Shown in pieces: positions 53,375 to 64,000 of a stretch of 64,000 bases of DNA. Where the stretch lies: NCBI GenBank assembly GCA_015847255.1, contig JADLZK010007650.1, positions 62,001 through 126,000 of the forward strand, written 5' to 3'. Within the stretch, counting starts at the first letter, position 1. Each line of letters begins with the position of its first letter. The translations under genes were made by a program, and so were the position numbers. The stretch is from Hyparrhenia diplandra. Lineage: Eukaryota > Streptophyta > Magnoliopsida > Poales > Poaceae. The notes under the pieces were generated by a model, which saw nothing but the letters and a program-made list of their open reading frames with translations, did no database searches and was not told the origin of the DNA.

Positions 53375-55087
53375 GGCGGACGTACACGGCTTCCTCACCC
53401 CACTGCCGGTCTCACTCAGCCATAGGGCCAGCCTCTATGCAGATGACGTGATTTTGTTTGTCAACCCCGATGAACATAGTCTCAGATCAGTCATGGCATT
53501 GCTATCAATCTTTGGGCTAGCATCCGGCCTATTCTCCAACCTAGACAAAAGTATTGCAACACCACTGCATTGCCAACCGGAGCACCTGGACTGCATTCAC
53601 CGGATTCTTGCTTGTCGAGTCCAGCAGCTACCTTGCAAATACCTGGGAATCCCTCTGTCGTGAGGAAACTTCGTCGGTCCGAAGAGCAGTTCTTAATCGA
53701 TATGGTGGCCGCCCGGCTCCGGGGCTGGAAGGGTAACCTCCTCAATCCGGCGGGCCGCGCGGCTCTTGTCAAGGCAACACTCTCCGCGAATTCCAATCCA
53801 CGTCTCCATTGCCTTGTGTCTCTCCTCTTGGGCACTTGGCGAGATCGACAAGCTACTGAGGGCCTTCCTATGGGCAGGATCAGACAAGGTCGCCGGTGGT
53901 AAATGCAAGGCGGCATGGCCGCTGGTCAGCCGGCCCAAGTACTTGGGAGGCCTTGGGATCTCGGACCTCCGGAGGACAGGCGTTGCCTTGCGCACACGTT
54001 GGGTGTGGCGCGATCGGCGTGAAGGTCGACGTTCGGTTGGTGCGAAAGGGAGGCATTGGCTCTCTTCCGGGCCGCAACCCGGATCTCCCTTGGCAATGGC
54101 CAATCGGTTTATTTTTGGACGGACTCTTGGATCCATGGGCAAGGAATTCGGTCCATTGCGCCGGCTGTCTTCGAGCAAAGTGTCACCACGGCGATGGGTT
54201 GTGTCCGTGGCACATGCTCTCCAAGATGATGCTTGGGTCAGCCATATTACAGGCCCTGTCTCCTCAACGCTAATTGACCAGTTCAGCCTACTTTGTGAGA
54301 CATTGGAGGACATTCAGCTTGGGGAACAGCCTGATACCTTTTTCGGAGGCGACTTCGGACCACAACTACTGGCTGCATCCGCCTATGGGGCGATGTTCCT
54401 GGGCTGCTCGCCCGGTGCTCGGCGCGAGACAGCTTTGGAAGGTCACCGCTCCGCCGAGTCCGCTTTTTCTACTGGTTGGCGATGCATGGAAAATGTTGGA
54501 CGGCGGACCGTCGACACCGCCATGGACTGCAGGACTCCAACCTGTGCGTACTCTGCGATCAGGCCCCCGAAACGATTCATCACATCTTGCTGGGATGCCC
54601 GTACAGCAAAGAAGTGTGGCATTTTGTTCTACAGCGGCTGCACCTGCAACACACAGTCACCGTGCAGGAGGAGGACTTTATGGAATGGTGGTTGCGTAGC
54701 CGTCAAAGGGTGACCACGCAGCTACGCCGCGGCTTCGACTCGGCGTTCTTCTTGGTGGGCTGGTGCCTCTGGAAGGAGCGGAATGCACGGACTTTCGACC
54801 GTGCAGCATCGACACCAACGACCGTTGCACTCCTGATCAGGGGCGAGGCCAGCCCGGTGGTGCTCGGCTGGGAACAGGAGGCTAGCGAGCTCGGCAGCGG
54901 CTGGGATCTAGTTCTTTTGCTCTATCTTTTGTTCGTCGCAAAACCTGTAACAATGTAGCGCTTTGGGGTATCCAGTAGATCATAAGCTCTGCTTTCGGTA
55001 ACTAGTTGGTTACCGTGAACTTTGTTATCTTAACATTCTCCTTCTTAATGAAATACGCGCAACGGCGCGGTCTCGAAAAAAAAAAAA
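53375..55087 (+). mobile_element. 5'-truncated L1-type LINE, 1.7 kb, 9-bp TSD
   Basis: Flanking repeats TTCATCATA lie at 53366-53374 and 55088-55096. The element ends in GGCGCGGTCTCG plus an A-run. The reading frame starts directly at the truncation point inside the reverse-transcriptase domain, so insertion followed incomplete reverse transcription. It sits between CEP copies 5 and 6. Confidence 0.92.
53376..54957 (+). pseudogene. LINE ORF2 remnant: reverse-transcriptase end and zf-RVT domain
   Basis: The first frame (53376-53663) carries the RT catalytic motif LYADDVILFV and the following KYLGIPLS block. A frameshift near 53660 moves to RKLRRSEEQFLIDMVAARL and GWKGNLLNPAGRAALVK (53661-53780), then a third frame reads FLWAGSDKVAGGKCKAAWP and LGGLGISDLR (to about 53990), as in plant L1 ORF2. 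After further shifts, 54476-54957 encodes the zinc-binding zf-RVT-like end with CVLCDQAPETIHHILLGCPY. At least three frameshifts and the missing N-terminal endonuclease make it inactive. Confidence 0.92.
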
Positions 55088-55096
55088 TTCATCATA

Positions 55097-55316
55097 TACT
55101 AATCTGAACTTTTACTGTCTAATAACATGTCCTAACTCTATTATAGCATTCACAGCACTTGCTTTGTTGTGACATGTTGCTATGATTGATGTAGAGCCCA
55201 AGATCCGAGGAACTTGATGAGGCCAATTGTGATTCGCAGGGTGAAGTAGGTGATGATTGTGCAGGCCATGAAAAATGTGATGCATGAGATATTTTTTTTG
55301 TCACTTTTTAGCATGT
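55097..55316. other. Short unassigned DNA before CEP pseudogene 6
   Basis: AT-rich; homology to the CEP unit begins abruptly at about 55317, so the 3' part of that CEP locus has been replaced. Confidence 0.4.
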
Positions 55317-55574
55317 TAGTAGGGCGGACGTACATCCTCTGCCCCTCCAGGAACAACACCTTCTGTGGGAGTGATTGTGCCTTCCATCATCCCTGCTTTT
55401 GTGGCTGAAGCACCGGAGGCTGATGACGACTGCTGAACTCTTGGAGTACTTGCAGCTGGTATCATAGTATAGGAGTGCAATGGGCTGACATGATTTGACA
55501 AGCTAGAACTAGGACTACTACCATTATTAGAGCCACTGTGCTCATATTGCTGTATGAATTTTTTGAATCACCAT
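55317..55574 (-). pseudogene. CEP precursor pseudogene, copy 6 (3'-truncated)
   Basis: From the family start at 55574 a 2-bp insertion after codon 5 shifts the frame and gives an early stop. The family frame then resumes as YSNMSTVALIMVVVLVLACQ through the signal peptide. A 5-bp insertion after the mature N terminus shifts it again. The linker and GVVPGGAEDV follow in an open frame (55316-55501). A small duplication at the start of the CEP domain turns RPTNP into RPPY-stop, and the homology ends there, so residues 6-15 of the CEP domain and the tail are absent. The promoter and leader are well kept (TATA at 55718-55727). Confidence 0.9.
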
Positions 55575-55717
55575 TGTTAGCTCAAAGGAGAAAGCCAGTA
55601 GTGACGAAACTAGCTGAATAATCAACAAAGAACTACTAATAGCAGGGAGTTTAGTTCAATAAGTTACCTTGCCGGCCTCTAGCTTGGTCGATGGCTACAA
55701 CCTCCTAGGCTCCTTAG

Positions 55718-55727
55718 CTATTTATAG
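55718..55727 (-). promoter_or_regulatory. TATA box of CEP pseudogene copy 6
   Basis: CTATAAATAG on the minus strand at the family-standard place. The leader includes the inverse of GATGGCTACAACCTCCTAGG. Confidence 0.65.
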
Positions 55728-56479
55728 GAAACTAGAGGCAAGCAAGGACGGAGCATATTACATTATTAAAGTAATAAGATTTCAGATCTGTCTTGCACAT
55801 GGCCGGAGAATAAAAAGAGTTGATCCACCATTCTTAATTAGTCCTGTAATGTAAAGAAGTGCGCGAGGCAATGAGAAGGACACGTATGCATGGGCCAAGC
55901 TTCTTCATGCAACCTTAGTAATTAAGTTAGTATATAGTACTGCTCCTTAGAGTAGTGTTCTTGTTTTTTAGATAATGAGAGTAGTGTTCTTGTAGTATCC
56001 AAACATTTTTCAAATAGCTAGGTAGGGAAAATACTTTCTAATGAAAATCATTTGGTTTTCATAAATTGCTTGCTTTTAAACTTTTGAAACACTGAACAAT
56101 TATTCCAATCTGCATGGTTTTATCACCTGAAAATAATACTATAACGCAACATAAAAATTATGCATCTATCATCATAATACAGTACATGTTATCAGTCATT
56201 TTATCTATACTTTAAGATGACTTTCAAGATTGTCTTCGTATATCTAAAAGTTTCAGTAAATAACTAGCTCTGCTAGTATTAATAAAACATATTTGAAGAG
56301 GTCAAATTTGACATTTTCATGATCAGAAATAGTGCAAATTGAATTACAAGTATTTGATGTTCATTTTCCTATATGTTATGTGCCTCTTAATTAGTCAGGT
56401 AGAGGCAAGGAATATTCCAAAATCTGTGTATCACCTCGATGTACTGTTGCCTTTAGTTTAATAAAAGCTTCTATTTCCA
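55728..56479. other. Upstream DNA of CEP copy 6
   Basis: Matches 23559-24140 plus 26734-26780 and, inverted, 50760-51115, and so serves as the uninterrupted reference for the 2.6-kb insertion at copy 3. No gene was seen. Confidence 0.6.
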
Positions 56480-58050
56480 AAATAGAGAATCTGCGATTTG
56501 TACTTGAGTAACATAGATGCACCTGACCTGCCCATGCCCCTTGACCCTCTCCCTCGTCTCCCAGCCTAGCTGCTACTAAGACAGTTTTTTAGTCAATCTG
56601 GACGGTTAAGGTGGTCAAATCACTGCCACGAAGCAAATTTTTAGTCTGATCAAAGTACACTTCTTAGGAAAACTATTGCAGCTAGCCGCCACGTACTAAC
56701 GAGTCATGCGTGCATCTCGCTTTATACGCGCGTATATTCTCTTAGCATGCAGCTGGAGGCACTCCACTCCAACGACAACATGCATGACGCCAGAACACCG
56801 GCTTTAGTTTCGCCATTTAGCCTGTCGACCTTGTCTGCTCCAAGTTAACGACGGCACTAGCCCTAAGTACACTCTAAATAAACCCACCACCAGAGGCAAC
56901 CGCAATTGCTTAATATAGGAGTATATTTGTTGCCATCCACAAATTAAATTCATGGATCGAAGGCGCCGTTGTCTCCGTCTTCGGTGGTTTACCTTCTTGA
57001 GTGTTCTAGAGTCTTCTGGTGTTGGAGCCCGTTCAGAATACACAACTAATCTTGTCAATTAGGTCCTCCTTAAATATTTTTCTAGATAAACTCTACAGAA
57101 ACATAGATTCACCAAAACTCATAGAATTTATTAGTTTAAACTGTAAACCTTTATTGGTGCTTTTATGCCTTTATTTATGTTTTGTTGACGGTTTATGGTG
57201 GTTGTTAACTGCCGTCAATAATCACGGTGGTCTCATGCACACTCACCGGTACCATATCGATCGCTAGCTAGCTGCAAATGTAGTATATAACAACTACATT
57301 AATAAGCTAGGACAATGTAGTAATGTGCATAAGCCAGTAGCTAGCCAACATGTTCTTGACTGGACTGGACTAGTATGTGAGTATAAAACTCATATACAAG
57401 TACACCCAGGTACTTCATGTTTTTACCTAAAAGAGACCTATATATATCTATATCACATGCGTACACATGATCGAAGGCGCAAAGTAGGGATATTCGACGT
57501 CTGATTCGGTCCCTTTTTCTAGTGAAGTTCCCAAGACGAAGGGGAGGACAGGGCACGCTCGATCTGCCGACAACAGATGCAAAAGCTCATTTACTCCCTC
57601 CGGGATGGTATTAGAAGTCGTTTAGGACAGCAACACGGTCTCCAAAAACAACTTTGATCGCTTATTATTATAAAAATATTTATGAAGATGTGATATATGT
57701 ATACTTTTATCAAATTATTTTTTAAGACAAATCTACTCATATAATTTTTACATTTACAAACTCAACAACCTAAAAGTTATTGATGATTTATATTCCCGTT
57801 TGACCCAAACCTTTTTCAAAACGACTTCTAATACCATCCCGGAGGGAGTACGTAGTAGTAGTACACATGCATGTGCCTCTCCACACCAGTGTAGTTGGAG
57901 TATTGTTGGACGACTTTTTTTTTTTTTTTTTTTGACATTATGGTTGCTTTATTCCATTGGATTAAAATTAAGCATGAATGCATACTGTGTACTATATGTC
58001 GGTACATTTGTACAGGACGGTTTGGACATAACTCCTTTCAGGCAGTTCGT
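56480..58050. repeat. Array module A, copy e
   Basis: Carries TTTAGTTTCGCCATTTAGC (56803-56821), GTACACTCTAAA (from 56867), GACTGGACTGGAC (about 57358) and CTAGTGAAGTTCCCAAGACG. The middle (GAATCTGAATCTAGC part) is missing, replaced by unrelated DNA (about 56930-57230). It is interrupted by a Stowaway MITE (57594-57848) and a poly(T) retroposon scrap (about 57917-57955). Confidence 0.65.
57594..57848. mobile_element. Stowaway MITE, 255 bp
   Basis: Termini CTCCCTCCGGGATGGTATTA and its near-perfect inverse ending CCATCCCGGAGGGAG, flanked by TA (57592-57593 and 57849-57850). Confidence 0.93.
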
Positions 58051-58059
58051 GGTCGTGGA

Positions 58060-59492
58060 TCTCTTTCCCAAGTTGGAGGCTTAAGGGGAATCTTGGGGAT
58101 TCTCTTCCATAGTTTACAAGGGCAGGCAGTTGTACTTTTTCTAACAATTTTTATAACGTACATAAAACTATGGCCATGCTTCTCTAAAGCTCTATCAGTC
58201 TCGTTTTTTGCCCTTTGTGTTCACCTAATGCCACTATTGTAGCATTGTTTATTTAGGGCACAATTAAGAAAGGTAATGGCGGCTAAAGTGTCCCTTCAAT
58301 TGTACTTTGGGCCACCATTTGAAGCAGACAAGGCTGCAAGCAAAATGGCAGAGATGCTCTGCGTGGGATCTGAATGCATGTGTCCACAACTAGTACAAAA
58401 GAGAATATACGTACGTACAGATCAAATGGCTGCGCCGGCCAGTCAGCAGATTGTTAGTACTAGCTAGTGTGGCGGCTGATTCCTTACATGTGAAAAGGCT
58501 TTGTCGTCATTCTAGCTCCTGAGCTATAGTTCTTTAACCGTAGGACTGTACTTTGACCGGTTAAATTAATTAGATTAGTTTTGTGGCCGAGATCTATTGC
58601 CATGAACTGTACTTGATTTGTTTAGTTTGACTACGGTATATACTCACTTCAATTTATACCACATTTTAACTTTTTAGATACATTATTTTTTAACATGTAT
58701 ATAGATATACGGCGTGTTTATATACATGTTAGAAATAATGTATCTAGAAAAGTCCAGAATATCTTGTAATTGAGAACTTAATAAAGAGTATTTATCATCA
58801 TATAATATAATGTTGATCCAACCATGACGACTGATGAATACCTATACTTTGACACCAACCATAATTTATTAGAATGTCATCACTCTTCATCATCTAACTA
58901 GTGATGTGACTTTATGTCATCACCGACCGCACCAATGGTGAGAGTTACCATGCTCAAACAGTACGTAAGAAACAGAGAGAACAGGAAACACAGAACATGC
59001 CATGGTACAGGACTACAGACTGGTGCTTGAACTCTTGGAACCCAGTTCCATCGATCCCCGTAGCTAAGATAATAATAGGGGTATATACCCTTATGACCTA
59101 CGACCTGCATCTCTCTAAACACCATCACTTTGGAATTGCATGCATGCATGTGAGTGCAAGGATGGAATATTCTACATGCGCTTGTGCACTTTGGTTTAGG
59201 GACCCCTTTTAGTCCCTACCAAACCAAATAGGAGGGACTTTTTGAGACTTTTCCTCTATTAATCTCTAAAAGACTCTCTTGGAGGGACTTTTTATTAGTC
59301 CCAAGGACTAAAAAAAGTTTAGTCCCTAGGAACCAAACATGACCGTATCCTCACTTAGGCAAGTATAATGTTAATGTCAAATGCATACATATTTGTATTT
59401 TATTGTGTCCAGATAGCTTTAGATGACTACTTCCATGTAAGATTTGTTAACTATTATTGTTCTGTAATTTGGACGGTGAGGTTACAATATAT
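58060..59492. repeat. Duplicated intergenic segment (pairs with 48440-50000)
   Basis: Second copy of the segment described at 48440-50000, in the same orientation. It includes a decayed MITE (58660-58760) and, at about 59188-59342, a further MITE whose ends TTTGGTTTAGGGACC and AGTCCCTAGGAACCAAAC are inverted. The segment is cut at 59492 by CACTA element II. Confidence 0.75.
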
Positions 59493-59989
59493 CACTACTA
59501 CAGAATCGCTCATCACTACCGCCGGCATCCTTTGCCGGAATTTAATCTACCGGCGGTGTTGAACCTCGCCCGGCGCAGATGATGAACCGTTCAGGCGCGG
59601 GAAAACTTCGTAAACTCCACGGATTCGACCAATTCGGCGGTGAAGATTCAGATCACCACCGGGTTGAATCGTTCCCGGCGGTGGTCTTGATGGACACAGA
59701 TCACTCGCGGGTTTGAATTAGAACCGAAAAAGCGATTTGAAGATTGACACAACCGGGTTGAATTAGAACCGATAGCGATTTGGGAGGAAGCAAATTAAAG
59801 GAACCGATAGCTCAAGTGGGGTTGAATGAAGAAGGAACAAGAAAAACAAACGATAGAAACAGAGAACAGAGATGAATTAAAAATGACTTGAGAGTCATTA
59901 TATATTACTAGATAATATATTTACAAAACGAAAAAAAAAAAAAAAGCGGCGGCCGCCATCGCCTCCGCCGCCGCCATGGCCTCCTCCTC

Positions 59990-60335
59990 GCCCGGCGCTT
60001 AGGCCTTTCGCCGCCGCTGCCGGCCTCGTCCTCGCCGGGCCGGCCAGCGTTCCGCCGCCGGCAGCGTTCCCGCCGCCGGGCTGCCCGGACTCCGCCCGGC
60101 CTCGCCCGGTATCCCCTAGCGAGGATGTCGGCGATGGCCTCGACCTTGAAGGCGTAGAAGTTCGCCTTCTCCACCAACGGCCAACCCACGTTGGCGGGCC
60201 GACTTCTTCGGCCATGTTGGTGAGCTTCTGGAGGGCGTCGTGGAGGCGCCCCACGGTGAAGACAAGCTCCTCATTGGTGTAGACGCCCGGCCATCTCGTC
60301 GATGAAGAAGAAGCTAGCTGCACGGGGTTTATGGA
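59990..60335 (-). pseudogene. CACTA cargo frame, minus strand (element II copy)
   Basis: Counterpart of 31600-31848. The start codon region is altered (the ATGGCTAGC of element I reads GTGCAGCTAGC here). GVYTNEELVFTVGRLHDAL and KLTNMAEEVGPP are intact in one frame, and WPLVEKANFYAFKVEAIADI continues in another after a frameshift. The downstream GC-rich Arg/Ala part is low-complexity. No family was recognised. Confidence 0.6.
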
Positions 60336-61537
60336 AAAGAGAGGCTAATTAGCGATGGAGATGGTACCAAATCGAGCGTTGTTATATAGTAGCAAGCCAT
60401 GGAATGCATGCAGTCCATTGTCATTCCCAAGACGCGGCGCCATGAAAACGATCAACGGCGCCGGCGACCCGCTCATCCAATGGTCGCCGCGATCAGCCCG
60501 TCTCCCCACGAAAGGCCGACCGGCTATGCGTTTCTTTAGCGTTTTCAATGGCCGCTTTCTTGGTCGGCACGGCGTTTCCCAACACCCAATCCCGAAATCC
60601 CGGTTCGATCCCCAACAAGCCAGTTTTTGACCATTTTTTCAAGAACGATGATCGAGTTTAGCATTGTTATTTTGAAACAAGGAATGCATGCTTCACATTG
60701 TTTACCATTGCTACAAGATCAACCACACGTACCTTCGATGCCGACGGGTAAGGGAGGGGAGGGAGGGAGGGAGACGAGAGACTTCTTTGGGCCGGAGCAC
60801 GAAAATGACACACTCAACAAGTTGTAGCACGTCCACAACACTGCCGGGCTATTTAAAGAATCAAACTTTGTACCGCCCAACGGATAGCCATCCTTTTTTT
60901 TTTTTTTTTTTTTACCACAATCTTTGTAGCCGTCACGTTCACTTAGCGTGTTCACGGTGGCCTTGTGCTTTGCATGCATGCCGCTCTCTTGGAGAACCGC
61001 GTTGCCGGTAGCATTCACCGCCGGTTAGGAAACCGGCGGTGTCTCCGGAATCGATGAGAAAAGCACTGTGGCACCGGTACCGCGGCATCGGCGGGTTAAA
61101 TCAATGTCAATTAAAACACCGGCGGGTGTAGTTTCTCACCCGGCGGTGATGTGTAGATCACTGCCGGGTGTAGCCGCACCCGACGGTGATGTGTAGATCA
61201 CCGCCGGTGCAGATCTTTACGCGTGGTGGTATTCGACATCAGCGCCGGGTGAAAACTTAGACCCGGCGGTGATTTCGAAAAATTCAACGGCCGCCGCGAG
61301 TTCTCAACTCGACCGGCTGACCCATCGCACCAATGCCGGGCGATCACCGCTTTGCCCGTCCCCCCTCCGTACAATGGCGGTCGACTCAACCACGCCATCT
61401 CGCCTATTTAAACGGCAAGGGGGACGGCGTGTTTTGCACCCGGTTTCTCCTCTGTTGTTCTTGCATTCTTGGTTCGTCCAAGAGTTCCTAACCCTCTCCT
61501 CAAAATCTGAGAGGGCTTAGTTTTGAATTTTAGTGTC
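60336..61537. other. Element II interior: promoters and motif arrays
   Basis: Contains the empty LTR site (CATTC at 60422-60426), GGTTCGATCCCCAACAAGCC (60602), a T-run at about 60895-60913, and the facing CCGGGTGTAG / CACCCGGCGG motif array (61110-61270), followed by promoter-like CCTATTTAAACGG (61404). No tRNA is implied by the GGTTCGATCCC word, as no cloverleaf surrounds it. Confidence 0.5.
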
Positions 61538-61669
61538 ATGGGTTTTGGATCTAGGAAATCTTTTTCTCCTTATTTTCCTTGTTCTTCGTCCTCGATCTTC
61601 TTTGCTAGCGGTACTTTCAGTTCCACATACATATGGCCTTTCTTTGGGAGAAAGCCCTCCACATACTGA
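61538..61669 (+). pseudogene. CACTA cargo frame, exon 1 (element II copy)
   Basis: Same start as 42432 in element I: MGFGSRKSFSPYF, then CSSSSIFFASG. A 3-base-plus-indel difference at GCTAGC shifts it to another frame, which stops after 43 codons. Conserved downstream DNA extends to about 62065. Confidence 0.5.
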
Positions 61670-62852
61670 TATGCCTAGTCCAAGAAAATAGTTTCTGAAA
61701 AGGTGCTAGAAGAGTCTTATTGATGAAGGAGAGACAGGGGCTTGCAACTTCTCGTGGGTGCCATGATTCAAGATCGAACTCGGACTCATATTAAGAGTCC
61801 GAGTCCTTGTGCTTTGGGGTGCTAGTGTTCGACCAATATCCGGGCACATGGGCATATAGTATCTCGAATCATATGGTGCATCCATGGAAAAACAACCCTC
61901 ATTGGACCAAGTTCTTTGTGATTTCATCCTTGGTCCAATGGTCAAGTTTGGGCTGAAGATGAAGCTCCGGTGAATCTCATCCTCCAACCTCCTCAATGAG
62001 TGCACGTAGCAGCCTCGCCACTTCTTCGATCCGAGGAGATGCTACAAAAGACTTACCGAGGTGGTTAAATTTTAATGTGTTTGTACACTTTGATTGTAGC
62101 CTTGACCTATCGTGAATTGGTCTTTGTTACCGTATATTTAGTTCTATGTAATTAAGGTCTTTGCTATGGAAATATATGTAATGTAAGGTCTTTGTTATGG
62201 AAATATATGCAATCAAATTTCTTATCTGTTGTATTTACGTTTTTTGTTATGAATCTTGATTGTCTCTTCGATATCTTTGAGTTCCCATTTTTTACCCTTC
62301 ATCGAACATAATAAAGACGGTTGCGTCAATGAAATAGGCTTTGCATATTGTGAGGAAAATTCAACAGATATATATATCCAAATCTAATGTCAATAAAATA
62401 AAGTTATATATGTAACAAAAACAAAGAACGAGATAATGAATTTTTATTCACATCCATATCCCCTTAAGAACAGATAACCAAAACCTCGACTTGCGTGAAG
62501 CATCTACTCGTACATATGCAAAGAAGATCTTGCAACAATGCATGCATGCAACCGAAAGTGAAGTGACAACACTTGTGAATTCACCTGGGATACATACAAA
62601 CAACTTTGTAGTGATATTGTATTCTTCTTTGCGGCTCCATTCAAATAACCGGTAGTCATGTTGTTATCACTACGGGTATATCTTAATACCCGGCAGTGAT
62701 GTACCCGCACCGATCAACTGCTATAAATCAAGGCGCCCTACCGCATCCACACACATACCCAAGCACGCACCCACGAGCTCTCGGTCACCCCCGCACGAAA
62801 TCCACTCGGCTCTTTCACTCTCTCTCTCTCTCTCTTTCTAGGAGATTTGTTC

Positions 62853-64000
62853 ATGGCTCCAGGATATTACATTGGTAAGGATATTTTTTTCTTGTCTAGA
62901 ATTCCTATATATATGCATATAAACAATATATATATATACTATATATATTTATGAGCTTTGTCCTTTTTTTTTTCCTTTTCATCTTTCGGTGGTGGTATGA
63001 ACGGTCCTCTGCCTTTCTTTGCCACCACAAGAACAAGGTTTCCACGCCGTTGGCGATGAGCCATTCACCCTCGGTGTGGACACAAGGCCATTCCCTTATC
63101 CGGTCATCGTATGTAATTTTTTAACATTTTTTATTTCTTATTTTACTATAACAAATACATGGACAATTAGTTTAACTTAACGTCATTTTGTTGCATTTAT
63201 ATGTTTCACGAGACTTTATCCCCAATACAATGGCTAGAAACAACACTTAGTTGGTTCTCTATCTCTCAGTTTTGTGGAGACCACGACATCTAGAGCATCG
63301 TCACCTGGTCATCAACTATATACGTGTGAAATAAGTTTTTACATCCCTTCGAGGATTCTAGGACACAACGACCACCTAATCCACGAGAGGGGAAACGAGG
63401 GAACGGCAGGTGCAAAAAACGCCGAGTACCATGCCGTTTCCTTGTGCTTAGATTCTCTTCGGCGTGTTTGCTACATTGTGCCCGATTTTCGCACTTCAAG
63501 ATATTTGCCTTGTCTGGCGATAATATCCCCCATGGCAATATAACGAATATGTTGGGAGTTACAACCATGATGATGTGGTAATAAATTAAATTCATCATTT
63601 TGGCAATGCATATTAGATAGATTCACATCATCCTCATTCATTTTGATTCTCCCACTTGCAGATTTTGCTCCACGATCTTACTTATCTTTGCATGTGGCTT
63701 GGCGGCGTTCTCGACCAAGCTATAGACCGACTTCGGTACGATTGGGACTTGTGCACACCTTGGCAAGCAAACTACGGAAGGGCGACAATGCGCATAAGGT
63801 TTACTAACTTAGGCATCGGTCGTTCAAGAGGTTATATCTATGGTCGAGCATTTTTTACGTCCTTGCGAGGGCGAGAGAGTGCAATCATAAGGGCATTGAC
63901 CTTCATCGACTCAAGCGGATACTTAATCCGTGATATCAATTACCCGATATTTCTACAATCCTACATTCGTGTGCATGGATCACAATTTGGACCCAATATT
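62853..64000 (+). pseudogene. Multi-segment CACTA cargo gene (element II copy, runs off window)
   Basis: Counterpart of 43718-44870. It opens MAPGYYIG before GTAAGG. Later segments include YTCEISFYIPSRI, HERGNEG, and YHAVSLCLDSLRRVCYIVPD (63274-63500), which is longer open than in element I, and RALTFIDSSGYLIRDINYP (about 63892-63950). Frameshifts separate the segments. Comparison with element I shows these blocks are better conserved than the DNA between them, supporting a former protein. Confidence 0.5.

Larger units (their letters stand above)
59493..64000. mobile_element. CACTA element II (same family as element I), left part
   Basis: Starts CACTACTACAGAATCGCTC, equal to the inverse of element I's right terminus in its first 14 bases and to element I's left subterminal part thereafter. 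It inserted into a copy of the 48440-50000 segment (near 49980). It is colinear with element I apart from the solo LTR and the 0.78-kb insert, which it lacks. It runs off the window, so its right end and TSD are unseen. Confidence 0.93.

Noticed and set aside
55316..55501. 61-codon frame as an intact short CEP
   Set aside because: It starts in the linker without a signal peptide and stops at the third to fifth residue of the CEP domain.

Overview
This window is nuclear DNA from a plant, most likely a panicoid grass (relatives of sorghum, maize, Setaria or Panicum). The evidence is the dense CACTA elements with grass-type subterminal repeats, the Stowaway and Tourist MITEs, L1-type LINE remnants, a solo LTR, and a family of small secreted peptide genes with a plant CEP (C-terminally encoded peptide) signature. 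No rRNA, tRNA or CRISPR was recognised. Host coding sequence is a very small part of the 64 kb.

The biological core is a local CEP gene cluster. Seven CEP loci can be followed by eye. Three have intact single-exon reading frames (4668-4895 minus, 23074-23406 minus, 51282-51611 plus). Three are pseudogenes (16052-16390, 51901-52152 and 55317-55574, all minus). One is a promoter-only relic (3436-4190). The intact precursors have a signal peptide, a variable linker, a 15-residue CEP domain ending in SPGIGH, and a conserved tail. All loci share a TATA box and a conserved 5' leader. A recurring non-coding module (module A: about 5.7-8.1, 8.9-10.3 plus 12.1-12.7, 19.3-21.5, 26.9-29.45 and 56.5-58.0 kb) lies upstream of the CEP promoters, so the repeating unit is 3' flank, CEP gene, promoter, upstream DNA, module A. 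At about 51-52 kb one copy is inverted, so two CEP loci are tail to tail. A separate candidate secreted-peptide gene lies at 52534-52764 (minus).

Transposable elements make up most of the rest. From left to right: the right part of a CACTA element (1-3166); MITEs and LINE scraps in the array; a complete small CACTA with TSD ATG (11031-12121); a 0.8-kb retroposon with a 17-bp TSD (14645-15431); a PIF/Harbinger-like element (17832-18693); a 2.6-kb insertion (24141-26733); a 17.3-kb CACTA with TSD ATA (31025-48357); a truncated L1 LINE (53375-55087); and the left 4.5 kb of a second CACTA of the same family (59493-64000). The 17.3-kb CACTA contains a solo LTR (31957-40545), which itself contains another CACTA (32485-38871), which probably contains a further solo LTR. 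The second CACTA keeps the empty site for the LTR insertion, which proves that nesting step.

The two related CACTA elements carry the same cargo reading frames, decayed differently in each copy. One cargo segment in the 17.3-kb element resembles the N-terminal RNase H1/viroplasmin-type domain. Working hypothesis: a lineage-specific CEP array that grew by tandem duplication and inversion, then was broken up and partly silenced by transposons. In one case a Stowaway MITE sits between the TATA box and the leader of an otherwise intact CEP gene.
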